A stretch of DNA of 64,000 nucleotides from Bacillota bacterium (lineage in GTDB: Bacteria; Bacillota; Clostridia; Caldicoprobacterales; Xylanivirgaceae): the NCBI GenBank assembly GCA_023621995.1, contig JAMOAB010000157.1, forward strand, positions 42,222-106,221, in the 5' to 3' direction. The notes under the pieces are model-generated. The model ran no database searches. It worked only from the letters and a program-made list of their open reading frames with translations, and was not told the DNA's origin. A program made the translations under genes and the position numbers. This document shows, piece after piece, positions 33,837 through 42,837 of this stretch; the first letter of the stretch is position 1, and each line of letters begins with the position of its first letter.

Positions 33837-35156
33837 CTAATTTATCCATACAGTGGTTTGCTCTGGAATATTTTCATAGAGATATTCACTATCCTCTACC
33901 GATAGCCTTACACAACCAGCGCTTGCCCTATTCCCCAAAGTGTTATCTTGTATATTTCCCCTGCTATCAAACGCTATGGAGTGAAATAAATACGAATTAT
34001 AAAATCGTATCCAGTTCTTGGCTCCACTTTTTAATCTGTTAGAATAAAACCAACGGCCCCTATCTCCAATCTCAAAAATTCCCCTTATAGTAGGGGATTC
34101 ATTTTTCCCTGTGGCACATACCATTGTACGCTTTAACTTCCAATTACCAGTACTACCCTTGAATATATGAGTAAGTTGTCTGTCTATATCTACCCATATG
34201 AAATAGGGTGTAGGACTGCTGAATTTCTTGTAATTTATGTAAGATTCAAGCTGACCCCTTGTAAGCCATTGAGTATTTGTGGGAGGATCGTTGGGTATCG
34301 ATAGGTTGCCACCCTTAAGCCATCCTGTGTTTGTACCTGTGTTTACTTGGTACCAAGCATAATTCCTATCTTGTATGATTTCCACCTGTGTCCCTTGCTT
34401 TACCCTGCCTATAATTCTACCGTTTATAGAATTATATAGCGTAGCATTTTGGTTTACCATAGCATAAACTGATGACGACTTGATATTTTTCTCTATATCT
34501 CGTATACGCAATTCTAAGTATCTAGGTGATATTGGCATCATTGGATGGTTGCCCATTCTATCTCCTTTAAAAATTTGCATGGCAATGGCTTCGCTTCGCA
34601 AACTTTTACCTTTAGTGCCAGCAAACTCTCCGTTTGCTACCTGTTCCATCCAACCTATACCTTGAACATGTAGCTGATATCGTATGTTGTAATCAACATA
34701 GTCTTTACCCGTGGTCTTGTCAATAAGTCGCATTTGAATGCCTTCAATCCCCTTTAACTCGTCAACTACACCTAGATAAGCAGGGGCTTTTAACCACAGT
34801 TTACCCGTGTCGGGATCTTTCCAAGTATTCACGCTTTCCTTTTTAGGAATATCACCATAGGTTTGCATATGTGCCCTATAGACTAACATCATATCTTCTG
34901 GCATACCTTCAATATACAAGTTTATGCCCCTTAATATTTTTCTTAATCCTGTTGTACCTATTATATATGAATTGTCATCATTTTTAATTATATCTAAAAA
35001 ACCATATGTCTCCACATTGCCATTCCCTAAAATCTCCATATTTCTGTTATTAGATGCTGCCAATGCACGATTTATGCCACCCATGCCAATAGTCGAAAAT
35101 ATAATACTTAATAGAGATATTATGAGAATAAATGATTGGCATTTCGTCTTACCCAT
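33837..35156 (-). CDS. Secreted L,D-transpeptidase with ChW and SH3-like repeats
   Basis: The 439-residue protein has a signal peptide (cleavage after ALAAS) and a ChW-type segment, QLHVQGIGWMEQVANGEFAG followed by SEAIAMQI. An SH3-like wall-binding domain lies at about 235-285 (VNQNATLYNS, WLKGGNLS). The C-terminal YkuD domain contains ATGKNESPT, HSIAFDS and the catalytic ASAGCVRLS with Cys near residue 417. It would form 3-3 peptide cross-links or attach proteins in the wall. ChW repeats are typical of clostridial surface proteins. The SD GGGAGG is eight bases before ATG 35156. Confidence 0.92.
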   Translation of the reverse strand: MGKTKCQSFILIISLLSIIFSTIGMGGINRALAASNNRNMEILGNGNVETYGFLDIIKNDDNSYIIGTTGLRKILRGINLYIEGMPEDMMLVYRAHMQTYGDIPKKESVNTWKDPDTGKLWLKAPAYLGVVDELKGIEGIQMRLIDKTTGKDYVDYNIRYQLHVQGIGWMEQVANGEFAGTKGKSLRSEAIAMQIFKGDRMGNHPMMPISPRYLELRIRDIEKNIKSSSVYAMVNQNATLYNSINGRIIGRVKQGTQVEIIQDRNYAWYQVNTGTNTGWLKGGNLSIPNDPPTNTQWLTRGQLESYINYKKFSSPTPYFIWVDIDRQLTHIFKGSTGNWKLKRTMVCATGKNESPTIRGIFEIGDRGRWFYSNRLKSGAKNWIRFYNSYLFHSIAFDSRGNIQDNTLGNRASAGCVRLSVEDSEYLYENIPEQTTVWIN

Positions 35157-35183
35157 TTCCCATCCTCCCTTAACTTATGCATG

Positions 35184-36290
35184 TTAAATATAGTTAAGAC
35201 CTCTGTACCATGGAAGTGGCAATGGAAATATACCATCTCCTTCTCCTCCGTAGTTAGGACGATCGTATTCCCTAAATAAAAAACTAGTCAACATAGCAAT
35301 ATCATCAGTTACCTCCATTGGTAGATCGTCTAAAGACTTAGGCATAGCATTACCTACCCATTTTTCTTTTAATATAGGATATATCTCTTCCCATAGAGTG
35401 TCTCTATTTATTGCCCTAACAGTAATGGGTGAACTATCAAGTGTATCGCCCTCAACGTTCAATAATTTTAACGCTCCTAACATCGCCCTATCGTGGCTTT
35501 GAACTGTCAATGATACACCTTTTACATTTTTCTCATCAAGAAGATAGTTTATAATATTCAAAACAACCATACGTTCACCTGCATATTCTACTATATCAAA
35601 AAATCCACCTTCTTCCTCAAACGCTATGACATAGGCAATGCTATCTTTTAAGCCATATGTAGTATTATATGCCACTATTGCAAAAAAAGGAGTTTTATCA
35701 GGCGAAAGCACCATAGGTTTAGCACGAAATAGAATATTAAACTCTTCTTTAGTCCTCTCATATCTTATAGCCTCCCTGTGATATACTGATGATAGAATTG
35801 AAATATCATCATTTTCGTTCATAATATAATAGGCCATACCTTCAAATTCTGGTATGTTTAGCACCTGTGTTACGTTAAATTTAGTAATTATACCCGGCTC
35901 TACAGCTCCATTTCGTCTGTATAGTCCACGACCACCAGATATTGTAACTACACTAACACCATCTCGTTCTAGCCCATTGAACGTCTCGTAAAGCAACCTC
36001 GTCCCTATACCTCTTCCTTGATATTCAGGATGTGTACACACTGCCCCCATACTTGCCATAGAGATCTTATGACCATATATCATGATCCTACTTTTTTTAG
36101 TACCTATATGGGATACTATTTTCCCATTATCTTCAGCTATATATAGATTTGAAGCGTTTTGACAGCTAAACAAAGTGGGAAATTGTCTACCCATTGATGG
36201 GGGGAGATTTCTAGACTCTCTAAATATTATATCAGTAAGTTTTATAATCTCATCTATTTCTTCTGGCTTAGCCGTTCTATAACGTATCAT
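35184..36290 (-). CDS. GNAT-family N-acetyltransferase
   Basis: This 368-residue protein has an N-terminal GNAT domain with the acetyl-CoA-binding HPEYQGRGIGTRLL near residues 92-105. It is followed by TISGGRGLYRRNGA, and a second half of about 200 residues folds like a degenerate GNAT/SCP-like region, as in larger GNAT proteins. The acceptor is unknown. It lies between the HAD phosphatase gene and the L,D-transpeptidase gene with gaps of about 20-30 bases, so the run from cblT to here may be one transcript. Confidence 0.85.
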   Translation of the reverse strand: MIRYRTAKPEEIDEIIKLTDIIFRESRNLPPSMGRQFPTLFSCQNASNLYIAEDNGKIVSHIGTKKSRIMIYGHKISMASMGAVCTHPEYQGRGIGTRLLYETFNGLERDGVSVVTISGGRGLYRRNGAVEPGIITKFNVTQVLNIPEFEGMAYYIMNENDDISILSSVYHREAIRYERTKEEFNILFRAKPMVLSPDKTPFFAIVAYNTTYGLKDSIAYVIAFEEEGGFFDIVEYAGERMVVLNIINYLLDEKNVKGVSLTVQSHDRAMLGALKLLNVEGDTLDSSPITVRAINRDTLWEEIYPILKEKWVGNAMPKSLDDLPMEVTDDIAMLTSFLFREYDRPNYGGEGDGIFPLPLPWYRGLNYI

Positions 36291-36311
36291 AGACTACACC
36301 ATCCTTCTTTA

Positions 36312-36971
36312 TTATTTAGATAATATAGAAAGTAGCTCTTCCGGACTTTTCACTATATAGGTAGGGGCAGAAGCTGTTATCTCATCTAAAGAACCATATC
36401 CGTATAAAACTCCTACAGAATCTATATGGTGCTTCTTAGCACCCATTACATCATATTTTCTATCTCCCACCATAATGATTTTATTCTTATCTATAGACTT
36501 TATATTTCTCAAAGTATATTCTATTACTTCAGTTTTATCCACCCGCGTTCCATCTAAATTGCTGCCATTAATACTCTCAAAATATTGATCTATGCAATGA
36601 TTTTTTAATACTTCCTTAGCAAATACCGTAGGCTTAGAAGTTGCTAATATTAGTTTTTTTGAATTATTATATAGTGTTTCAATAGTAAAAGCAATTCCGT
36701 CATATAGGGTGTTTTCATATATGCCCTTATCTTTGTAATATTCCCTATATTTTGTCACTGCCAACATGGCTTTATCATCATTAAATCCATAAAATTCTTT
36801 AAAAGACATTGTTAGTGGAGGACCTATAAACGCATCTAGTTTATCTAAATTCTCTTCATACATGTCAAATGACTTTAAAGCGTATAATATAGAATTAACA
36901 ATACCAGGCTTTGAATCGGTAATTGTGCCGTCTAAATCAAATAATATTACATCATATCCCATAGATCCCAT
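36312..36971 (-). CDS. HAD-superfamily phosphatase (phosphoglycolate-phosphatase-like)
   Basis: The 219-residue protein has HAD motif I DLDGTITDS near residue 13, motif II LATSKP, and motif III/IV K...IIMVGDRKYDVMGAKKH, plus a helical cap typical of the PGP/YjjG-like subgroup. It should dephosphorylate a small metabolite. In its position after cblS it could act on a nucleotide-loop intermediate, but the family has broad substrates and this is only a possibility. Two in-frame ATGs exist (36971 and 36962); the first is taken. Confidence 0.85.
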   Translation of the reverse strand: MGSMGYDVILFDLDGTITDSKPGIVNSILYALKSFDMYEENLDKLDAFIGPPLTMSFKEFYGFNDDKAMLAVTKYREYYKDKGIYENTLYDGIAFTIETLYNNSKKLILATSKPTVFAKEVLKNHCIDQYFESINGSNLDGTRVDKTEVIEYTLRNIKSIDKNKIIMVGDRKYDVMGAKKHHIDSVGVLYGYGSLDEITASAPTYIVKSPEELLSILSK

Positions 36972-37037
36972 TCTCTCCTCTTTAGTACAAATTAATATAT
37001 AAATACGTCTTATATATTAGCATATATGCTTCCAAAA

Positions 37038-37772
37038 TCAAATAATCCTACCTATAAAGGTCATAGGATATCCATAAAGTGTCTCTGTATCAAATTTGAA
37101 TGAGGTTGTAAATATAAGACACGTAGATGGACCTGCTGACTTATGCATATCTATATCAGCTGATAAGAATACATCCACATTACACCCTATACTTTGTCCA
37201 AGCATGGCAGCTTCCTTCAATATTCCTTTAGACCCTATAGGTAGTATATCATGAATAGCATTTGTATCTAATAATTTTCTTATAAGCTTTGCATTGACTA
37301 TTTCCCCTTCATCTGAATTAACAACCTCATAGCCTACCTTTGGTGCCCCTAGACAATATATGAAATCCCCTCTTTTTGACATACCAACCCTGAGCTTAAC
37401 CCTACTGCATATACCTACAACGGTTATACCAATCCCTGTCTGCCGTGTAGGTATATTCTTTTCAGTAGAGATAGCCATGGAAAGGTTAGGATAACCAGCC
37501 GATTTAAGTTCGTCTTTTACACCTTTGATTATACTTTCACCAGTAGGAACAGGTTCATTTGATATGGCAACGCTTATATTCTTAGGAGAAGCTCCTACAG
37601 ACATCACTTCCATAAGGGCTACCCTAGTTGTATGTCTGCCTGATACGTAGGGATCAACCTTCACCTCATCTAATTGTTTACTACCTATTCCTCCACACGA
37701 ATCACATGCTACCACTAAACACTTGCCATCACTAATGTCCACAACTTCAACGTCCCGACCTTTATATCCCAT
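37038..37772 (-). CDS. cblS: Probable alpha-ribazole kinase (CblS-like, PurM/AIR-synthase fold)
   Basis: The 244-residue protein resembles the N-terminal, ATP-binding part of AIR synthase/ThiL-like proteins: VVACDSCGGIGS, TRVALMEVMSVGA and GICSRVKL, with no complete second domain. A small PurM-type protein directly behind an ECF S-component gene matches CblS/CblT of Listeria and Geobacillus, where CblS phosphorylates alpha-ribazole for the lower nucleotide loop of cobalamin. The three-base gap to cblT supports joint function. The call rests on context and family resemblance, so another small kinase is possible. Confidence 0.72.
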   Translation of the reverse strand: MGYKGRDVEVVDISDGKCLVVACDSCGGIGSKQLDEVKVDPYVSGRHTTRVALMEVMSVGASPKNISVAISNEPVPTGESIIKGVKDELKSAGYPNLSMAISTEKNIPTRQTGIGITVVGICSRVKLRVGMSKRGDFIYCLGAPKVGYEVVNSDEGEIVNAKLIRKLLDTNAIHDILPIGSKGILKEAAMLGQSIGCNVDVFLSADIDMHKSAGPSTCLIFTTSFKFDTETLYGYPMTFIGRII

Positions 37773-37775
37773 ATT

Positions 37776-38276
37776 TCATGCCTCCTCAGTAAACTCTAAG
37801 TCATGAATATAATAGTATATCACACAAGCAACTACTACGTTTACAATACTAGCTAATATAAGAAATAGAACAGAGCCTACAAAAAATGGAACACCAAGTT
37901 TAGGAATCAATATAAATGTGGCTGGTGCCACTATACCGTTTAAAAGTATACCAACAATTGCCCCTATAATAAGATTATATTTTTTACTGATCCATCCAAA
38001 TATCGGCATTATAACTGTCATCTGAATTGCAACCACTAGATGTATGGGTAAACTCAATGGAAATCCCCCAATTGTTGCCGACACTAAATGTCCAACAGCA
38101 CCTATAATAGCACCGTATTTTCCTCCTAATAATAGTGACGCCAGATAAGCAGGAAGTGCATCTAAAGCTATACTGCTGGTTATAGGATTAGGTATCTTTA
38201 TATATGCCCCTACCACACTAAGTGCAATAAAAAGACCCATAAGTACCAATATCCTAGCTGAACTTTTTTTTCCCAT
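37776..38276 (-). CDS. cblT: ECF transporter S component, probable alpha-ribazole transporter CblT
   Basis: The 166-residue protein has about five or six membrane helices and the S-component pattern, with an N-terminal LMGLFIALSVVGAYI and the loop LGGKYGAIIGAVGHLVSA. S components capture a vitamin and share a common energising module (EcfA/EcfT, not encoded here). The immediately following PurM-like gene points to CblT, which imports alpha-ribazole for cobalamin repair. There is no room for a cobalamin riboswitch in the roughly 80 bases upstream. The ATG 38276 follows GAGGGGAG. Confidence 0.75.
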   Translation of the reverse strand: MGKKSSARILVLMGLFIALSVVGAYIKIPNPITSSIALDALPAYLASLLLGGKYGAIIGAVGHLVSATIGGFPLSLPIHLVVAIQMTVIMPIFGWISKKYNLIIGAIVGILLNGIVAPATFILIPKLGVPFFVGSVLFLILASIVNVVVACVIYYYIHDLEFTEEA

Positions 38277-38307
38277 ATTGTATCTCCCCTCTTAAAGAAT
38301 AATAGAT

Positions 38308-38348
38308 AAAGTCCTTGAATAATATAAGATTTAGTATTCAAGGACTTT
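38308..38348 (-). terminator. Terminator of the Gfo/Idh oxidoreductase gene
   Basis: AAAGTCCTTGAAT and its exact complement ATTCAAGGACTTT surround a 15-base loop just beyond the oxidoreductase stop codon and upstream of cblT. The T-run is weak. Confidence 0.65.
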
Positions 38349-38358
38349 ACAAATTTAT

Positions 38359-39432
38359 TTATAAACCTAATCTAGGTACATCTAACCATACATTTCCATA
38401 CATGGCTGCCTCATGGGCAATAATTCCAGGAACTGTCATGTCCATTGCCCTTACAATATCAATAGGTGGAACAGTATCCTCCTCAATACTCTGTAAAAAA
38501 TCTCTTACTAGATAATATTCTGAAGTTCCATGTCCTCCTGCCTTTGCCTCCTCTGGTGCATTAGGATTACTAGATAGACATTCCATAGATTTAGAACGTT
38601 CATCTTCTCCCTCAAAATAGCTGTTCCCTATATTTTCATAGTTTTCTAATCCATTTTCTAAAAAACCCTTAGTACCATACAATACATAATGACAGAGTGG
38701 TGGTTTTCGGCAAGCCACTGAACTTCTAAGTACTTTTATTATAGCTCCCTTATTAGTTTCAAATAAGGCAACCTGCATATCAATAGCACCTGCTCCTACA
38801 TTGGGAATAATGCGTGCATCTTTTCCTGCACATGTTACCCTAACTACATAGTCATCCATAATATAGAGAATAGGACCTAGACTGTGGGAACAATAATGTA
38901 TAGGGGCACGATTGGCTCGCCATTTAGTCTCAGATGTATCAGAGTCCAAAACTCTATCACGAATTTCATGGACATATTCAGCTTCTGCATAGAAGATATC
39001 ACCTATCTTACCCTGATCTACCAACCCCTTCCACTGTTGAACAAAATACATATAATTACAGTTTTCTGCCATCATATACTTTTTATCAGAACGTTTTACT
39101 GCATTTACAATTTGTTCACATCCCTCTAGAGTATTGGCTGCCGTAACTTCACTGAGCACGTGTTTGCCATTTTCAAGTGCCTTTACAACCTGGTAAGCAT
39201 GGTCAGGAATGGGAGAGCCTAATACTGCAATATCGAAATCAGCATTTATAAAATCATCAAAAGAAGTAAATAATTGACTGTCTTCCAGTTGAAACTCTTC
39301 CCCTCCCTTTGCTAAACTTTCCTGGTCTATGTCACATAGCGCCACAACTTCTGTCTTAGGATTATTTGCAAAGATATGACCATATGCAGTTCCCCTACCT
39401 ATACCTAATAAACCCACTTTAAACTTTTCCAT
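38359..39432 (-). CDS. Gfo/Idh/MocA-family oxidoreductase
   Basis: The 357-residue protein has an N-terminal Rossmann domain (GLLGIGRGTAYG, followed by ALCDIDQ) and EVTAANTLEGCEQIV with a conserved Glu before the middle domain. This is typical of NAD(P)-dependent sugar or inositol dehydrogenases of this family. The usual EKP motif is replaced by SEVTA, so the catalytic Lys may be absent or shifted. The substrate is unknown. A Crp/Fnr-type regulator gene lies about 180 bases upstream in the same direction. Confidence 0.82.
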   Translation of the reverse strand: MEKFKVGLLGIGRGTAYGHIFANNPKTEVVALCDIDQESLAKGGEEFQLEDSQLFTSFDDFINADFDIAVLGSPIPDHAYQVVKALENGKHVLSEVTAANTLEGCEQIVNAVKRSDKKYMMAENCNYMYFVQQWKGLVDQGKIGDIFYAEAEYVHEIRDRVLDSDTSETKWRANRAPIHYCSHSLGPILYIMDDYVVRVTCAGKDARIIPNVGAGAIDMQVALFETNKGAIIKVLRSSVACRKPPLCHYVLYGTKGFLENGLENYENIGNSYFEGEDERSKSMECLSSNPNAPEEAKAGGHGTSEYYLVRDFLQSIEEDTVPPIDIVRAMDMTVPGIIAHEAAMYGNVWLDVPRLGL

Positions 39433-39615
39433 TTGAAATATCCCTCTTCCCTCTACATCTTAATTAACCCTATATACATAAATTCAATAATAGTTATAAT
39501 AACTTTTCTATTTATGTATAGGAGGTTGATCAAATTATAGTGGAAATATACACATATGTAAATATACAATTGGTGATGTGTTTGATGATTTATGCTTTTG
39601 TTACCAAGCTAAAGT

Positions 39616-40317
39616 TTATAGGGCTTGATTCGCTATTTTTACTATACTTTCCATATCTATGATTCGTACAGATGACATGTGAAAATCTATTATACCTTCA
39701 TCCCGCATTCTACCCATTTCCCTCGACAGTGAAGGTCTTGATATATTTAAAAACTCTGCAAGTTCTTTACGATTTAAGGGCATCATAAAAGTTCTATTAC
39801 CTGTATTTTTGTATTGTTCTAATAGATAAGTACTAAGCTTACCACGTATGGTCTTGATGGCTAAATATTCAACCTTGCGGTTTAACATCATAGCTCTATC
39901 AGAGAGAATCGATAGCATGTTTACAATCAATAACTTATGACTTATACACATGCGTTCACATTCGCCAACAATCTTTTCTGGAGGTAGAAACATAATTGTA
40001 CAATCTTCTTGGGCAGTAACTGTAGAGGGCCATTTGCCTTCAGGTGAAAATGCCGCCATCTCACCAAACATTTCACTTTCTTTGAATATAGCTATAATCA
40101 CTCTGTTACCAGATACCGTCTCCTTCGCTATGGCTACGCTGCCTTTTAAGACAATGCCCAATTCAGTAAAATCATCGCCTGCAATGGCAATAATTTCATC
40201 CTTTACATAAGATATCACCTTTGGCTTTAAGCATTCTAGCATAACATTTAAATCATCAGACTCTATATCCTTAAACAATATACACTTTTCAAGTATATCC
40301 ATCCATCTTTTATGCAT
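39616..40317 (-). CDS. Crp/Fnr-family transcriptional regulator
   Basis: The 233-residue protein has an N-terminal cyclic-nucleotide-binding-like beta-roll (GSVAIAKE, FGEMAAFSPEG) and a C-terminal winged helix with RKELAEFLNISRPSLSREMGRM as recognition helix. It lacks the clustered N-terminal cysteines of FNR and the heme ligands cannot be judged, so the ligand is unknown. It may regulate the Gfo/Idh gene downstream or the ligase gene upstream. ATG 40317 follows AAGGTGAT. Confidence 0.88.
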   Translation of the reverse strand: MHKRWMDILEKCILFKDIESDDLNVMLECLKPKVISYVKDEIIAIAGDDFTELGIVLKGSVAIAKETVSGNRVIIAIFKESEMFGEMAAFSPEGKWPSTVTAQEDCTIMFLPPEKIVGECERMCISHKLLIVNMLSILSDRAMMLNRKVEYLAIKTIRGKLSTYLLEQYKNTGNRTFMMPLNRKELAEFLNISRPSLSREMGRMRDEGIIDFHMSSVRIIDMESIVKIANQAL

Positions 40318-40348
40318 GGTATCACCTTAAATCCAGCAAAGTAATTCT

Positions 40349-40382
40349 AAAGGTCCGCCATTTATATATATAACGGACCTTT
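40349..40382 (-). terminator. Hairpin after the CofE-like ligase gene
   Basis: AAAGGTCCG and CGGACCTTT enclose a 16-base AT loop, about 67 bases after the ligase stop codon. The stem is good but the T-run is poor, so termination is probable rather than certain. Confidence 0.55.
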
Positions 40383-40448
40383 GGTTTGAATTCTACTTGA
40401 TGTTTTCCTATTTCCTTTTGTATCAAATTATTTCATTGTCCCTTATTT

Positions 40449-41624
40449 CTACATTCCGTAATTGTCAAAATAACCTTGTACTAACACAACAGGTGTACCT
40501 TTATCCCCACTTCCGCTAACTAGATCGCATAGGCTTCCTAAGAGATCGACAAATCTCCGTGGAGTTGTTCCTTGGGAATCCATTTGGCCCGTTAAATCTT
40601 TATCCTTTGTCCTTATTCGCTCTTCTATAGTTTGCTGTAAATCTTCATCTGTCATATCTTCACCAATGTTGTCCGCAATATATTTAAGTTTAAGCTCACT
40701 AGGTGTACCTTCTAATCCTTTAGTATAGGCAGGAGCCACTATAGGATCTGCCAGTTCCCATATGCCGCTCACAGGATCTTTAAAGGCACCATCTCCGTAT
40801 ATCATAACTTCTATTTCTTTACCTGTTTCTTCTTTTAGCCTTTCCTTAAGCTTGTCTACAAACACTTGCTCCTCCCTTGGGAACAACTTTACCTCATCCT
40901 CCGTAGCCTTGTTAGCACCCAGTAATCCATATTGTGGATGAAAACCACTTCCATCCACTGGTTCTGTTAAGATATCATCTAATCCATAGATTATATCAGC
41001 TCCACCTTCTTTTAAGATACGTTTAGTACGTCTTCGATTATGAACATCGGCTACTAATGTATCCTTAGTATATCCAAGTATTGCCTTTGGATCATTAGAA
41101 AATATGATGGTAACATCATCCGCAAGTTCTTTATAAAAGTCTATATAATCAACGCCTGTATAAGGGTGGATACAACTCCCAAAACATTCTCTAAATTCCT
41201 CTTCTGTCAATGTATCTGTATATGGATTTATACCTTCTCTATCTATATCATCCAAAGTAATAAGCGGATTTCCAACCTCATCACTAGGATAACTTAGCTG
41301 TAGATAGATCTTTTTAACTCCTTTGGCAATTCCTTTAAGTTGTACAGAAAACCTGTTACGACTCATTATTGGGAATACTATGCCTACTTCACCATTCGGA
41401 TATTTTTTTGAGACATCTGCCGATATTTGATCAACTGTTGCATAATTTCCTTGTGCTCTAGCTACTACTGCCTCTGTAATACCTACTACATCTCTGTCAT
41501 TTAGCGAATATCCTTCCTTGTTACATGAATCAAGAAGCGATTTAACAACAATTTCAACAAGGTCATCGCCCCTTCTTATTATTGGCAGACGAATTCCTTT
41601 CGCCTGTGTTCCTATTGTTCTCAT
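40449..41624 (-). CDS. CofE-like (F420-0:gamma-glutamyl ligase family) protein
   Basis: From ATG 41624 (SD GGAGGT) the protein has 391 residues. It matches the gamma-glutamyl-ligase family used for coenzyme F420: GIRLPIIRRGDDLVEI, DRDVVGITEAVVARAQG at about 37-53, and later the metal/nucleotide region VADVHNRRRTKRIL and MIYGDGAFKDP. Clostridia are not known to make F420, and this branch is longer than CofE (about 250 residues), with an added second half. It may ligate an amino acid to a different acceptor. No F420 genes are in the window. Confidence 0.7.
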   Translation of the reverse strand: MRTIGTQAKGIRLPIIRRGDDLVEIVVKSLLDSCNKEGYSLNDRDVVGITEAVVARAQGNYATVDQISADVSKKYPNGEVGIVFPIMSRNRFSVQLKGIAKGVKKIYLQLSYPSDEVGNPLITLDDIDREGINPYTDTLTEEEFRECFGSCIHPYTGVDYIDFYKELADDVTIIFSNDPKAILGYTKDTLVADVHNRRRTKRILKEGGADIIYGLDDILTEPVDGSGFHPQYGLLGANKATEDEVKLFPREEQVFVDKLKERLKEETGKEIEVMIYGDGAFKDPVSGIWELADPIVAPAYTKGLEGTPSELKLKYIADNIGEDMTDEDLQQTIEERIRTKDKDLTGQMDSQGTTPRRFVDLLGSLCDLVSGSGDKGTPVVLVQGYFDNYGM

Positions 41625-41717
41625 AAAACATACCTCCACTTCATCGCTCTATAGCACGACAGGACTATTCACACAATATCTATTATAACTAAATATGAAA
41701 TATAATCAAAACATTTT

Positions 41718-42473
41718 TTACTTTTCTTTATATAAAGTTCGGCTAATCATGTAGATTGAGGCGATAGTATAAGCAAATATTAATATTTCTGTCACCCATA
41801 TATTCAATATACCTATTTGATATAGAGCAGCAGCAAAATCAACTAAAAAATGATAGGCTATGGCAAAAAACAAATACTTAATTTCGTTGTATTCTATTGA
41901 ACGAAGTACTATCATAGAAAATCCCATATGTAGCACTACAGCCATAATGCGTTCTAAACCACCCATTATAAACATATATGATGGTGTATCTAATATCAAA
42001 CTCTTAATCTCTAACATTGTCTCTTTAGGAAGATTAGAAGTTATAGAATCAAAGGTACCCTTATTTATAGCAATTGCAAAGATTATGTTCTGAATGTTTC
42101 CCACTGTACCAATTAAAATAGCTTCAATACCACCATGTCCAATTCCAAAAGTAACCCCATCTAACGATCTCCTATTTTCTTTAAGAATAAATTTGAAGGA
42201 CATAAACCTCCCTATCTCCTCAAATACACCTGCAGCAATAGCACCATAAAAGGCATAGAGCCATTTATTGGTTATAAGTTCCCTACCTAATATAACCTTA
42301 TGCATTGATTGTTCGAGTATTAGGGCAAATATAACAAATGTAGTTGCACCAATAATAGCTACCTTTAAAGAAATTCTATATTTTTTATTTAGATATATAT
42401 AAAGACCTATAGGAAAAAACAATGATATTATTGCAGAAAACAGCATAAAACCTATTGTTGAGGTCTTAACCAT
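41718..42473 (-). CDS. YhfC-family intramembrane protein (possible membrane protease)
   Basis: The 251-residue protein has about seven hydrophobic helices. It also has GVFEEIGRFMSFKFIL with a Glu-Glu pair in a membrane segment, followed by FGIGHGGIEA and later LHMGFS and AIAYHFLVD. The arrangement EE...H...H resembles CPBP-like intramembrane proteases and fits the YhfC family. The function is unknown. ATG 42473 follows GGAGGA. It is a single-gene unit. Confidence 0.72.
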   Translation of the reverse strand: MVKTSTIGFMLFSAIISLFFPIGLYIYLNKKYRISLKVAIIGATTFVIFALILEQSMHKVILGRELITNKWLYAFYGAIAAGVFEEIGRFMSFKFILKENRRSLDGVTFGIGHGGIEAILIGTVGNIQNIIFAIAINKGTFDSITSNLPKETMLEIKSLILDTPSYMFIMGGLERIMAVVLHMGFSMIVLRSIEYNEIKYLFFAIAYHFLVDFAAALYQIGILNIWVTEILIFAYTIASIYMISRTLYKEK

Positions 42474-42753
42474 AGAATCCGTCCTCCTTTCTACCTATAG
42501 TATTGCTAAAAACAACATCTGTCATGCCAACACTATAAGAATTCTTCCTATAGTTAAATTATGCAATACTAATTAATAAATAACCATTGTATTTATAATC
42601 CCTGTCAAATATATACCTTTTATTGGATGATGTCAATGGTGTTAAAATATTATCATTTCTAGAAAACAGTCTGCAATTCAAAATTTATGAGTTGTCTTTT
42701 ACTTTTTATATTAAATAAAAATGTTAGATTAAAACTTATCTTTTATAAAAATA
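42474..42753. other. Gene-less intergenic stretch
   Basis: The interval between the YhfC gene and the terminator of the opine-dehydrogenase-like gene is AT-rich. It contains a small AAGAATTCTT palindrome near 42540 and no convincing frame or RNA structure. Confidence 0.55.
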
Positions 42754-42787
42754 AAAAAACAGGAATCTTGCAAGATTCCTGTTTTTT
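42754..42787 (-). terminator. Terminator of the mutase/opine-dehydrogenase operon
   Basis: A perfect 17-base-pair palindrome (AAAAAACAGGAATCTTG and complement) with terminal T-runs lies 50 bases beyond the dehydrogenase stop. Confidence 0.82.
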
Positions 42788-42837
42788 ATCCTTATCATAA
42801 GCCTTATTAAATTTTCCATCAACATAGCTAAAAATTA

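Noticed and set aside
37773..38358. Cobalamin riboswitch expected before cblT
   Set aside because: The available leader is about 80 bases and is filled by the terminator of the preceding gene; no B12 box was found.
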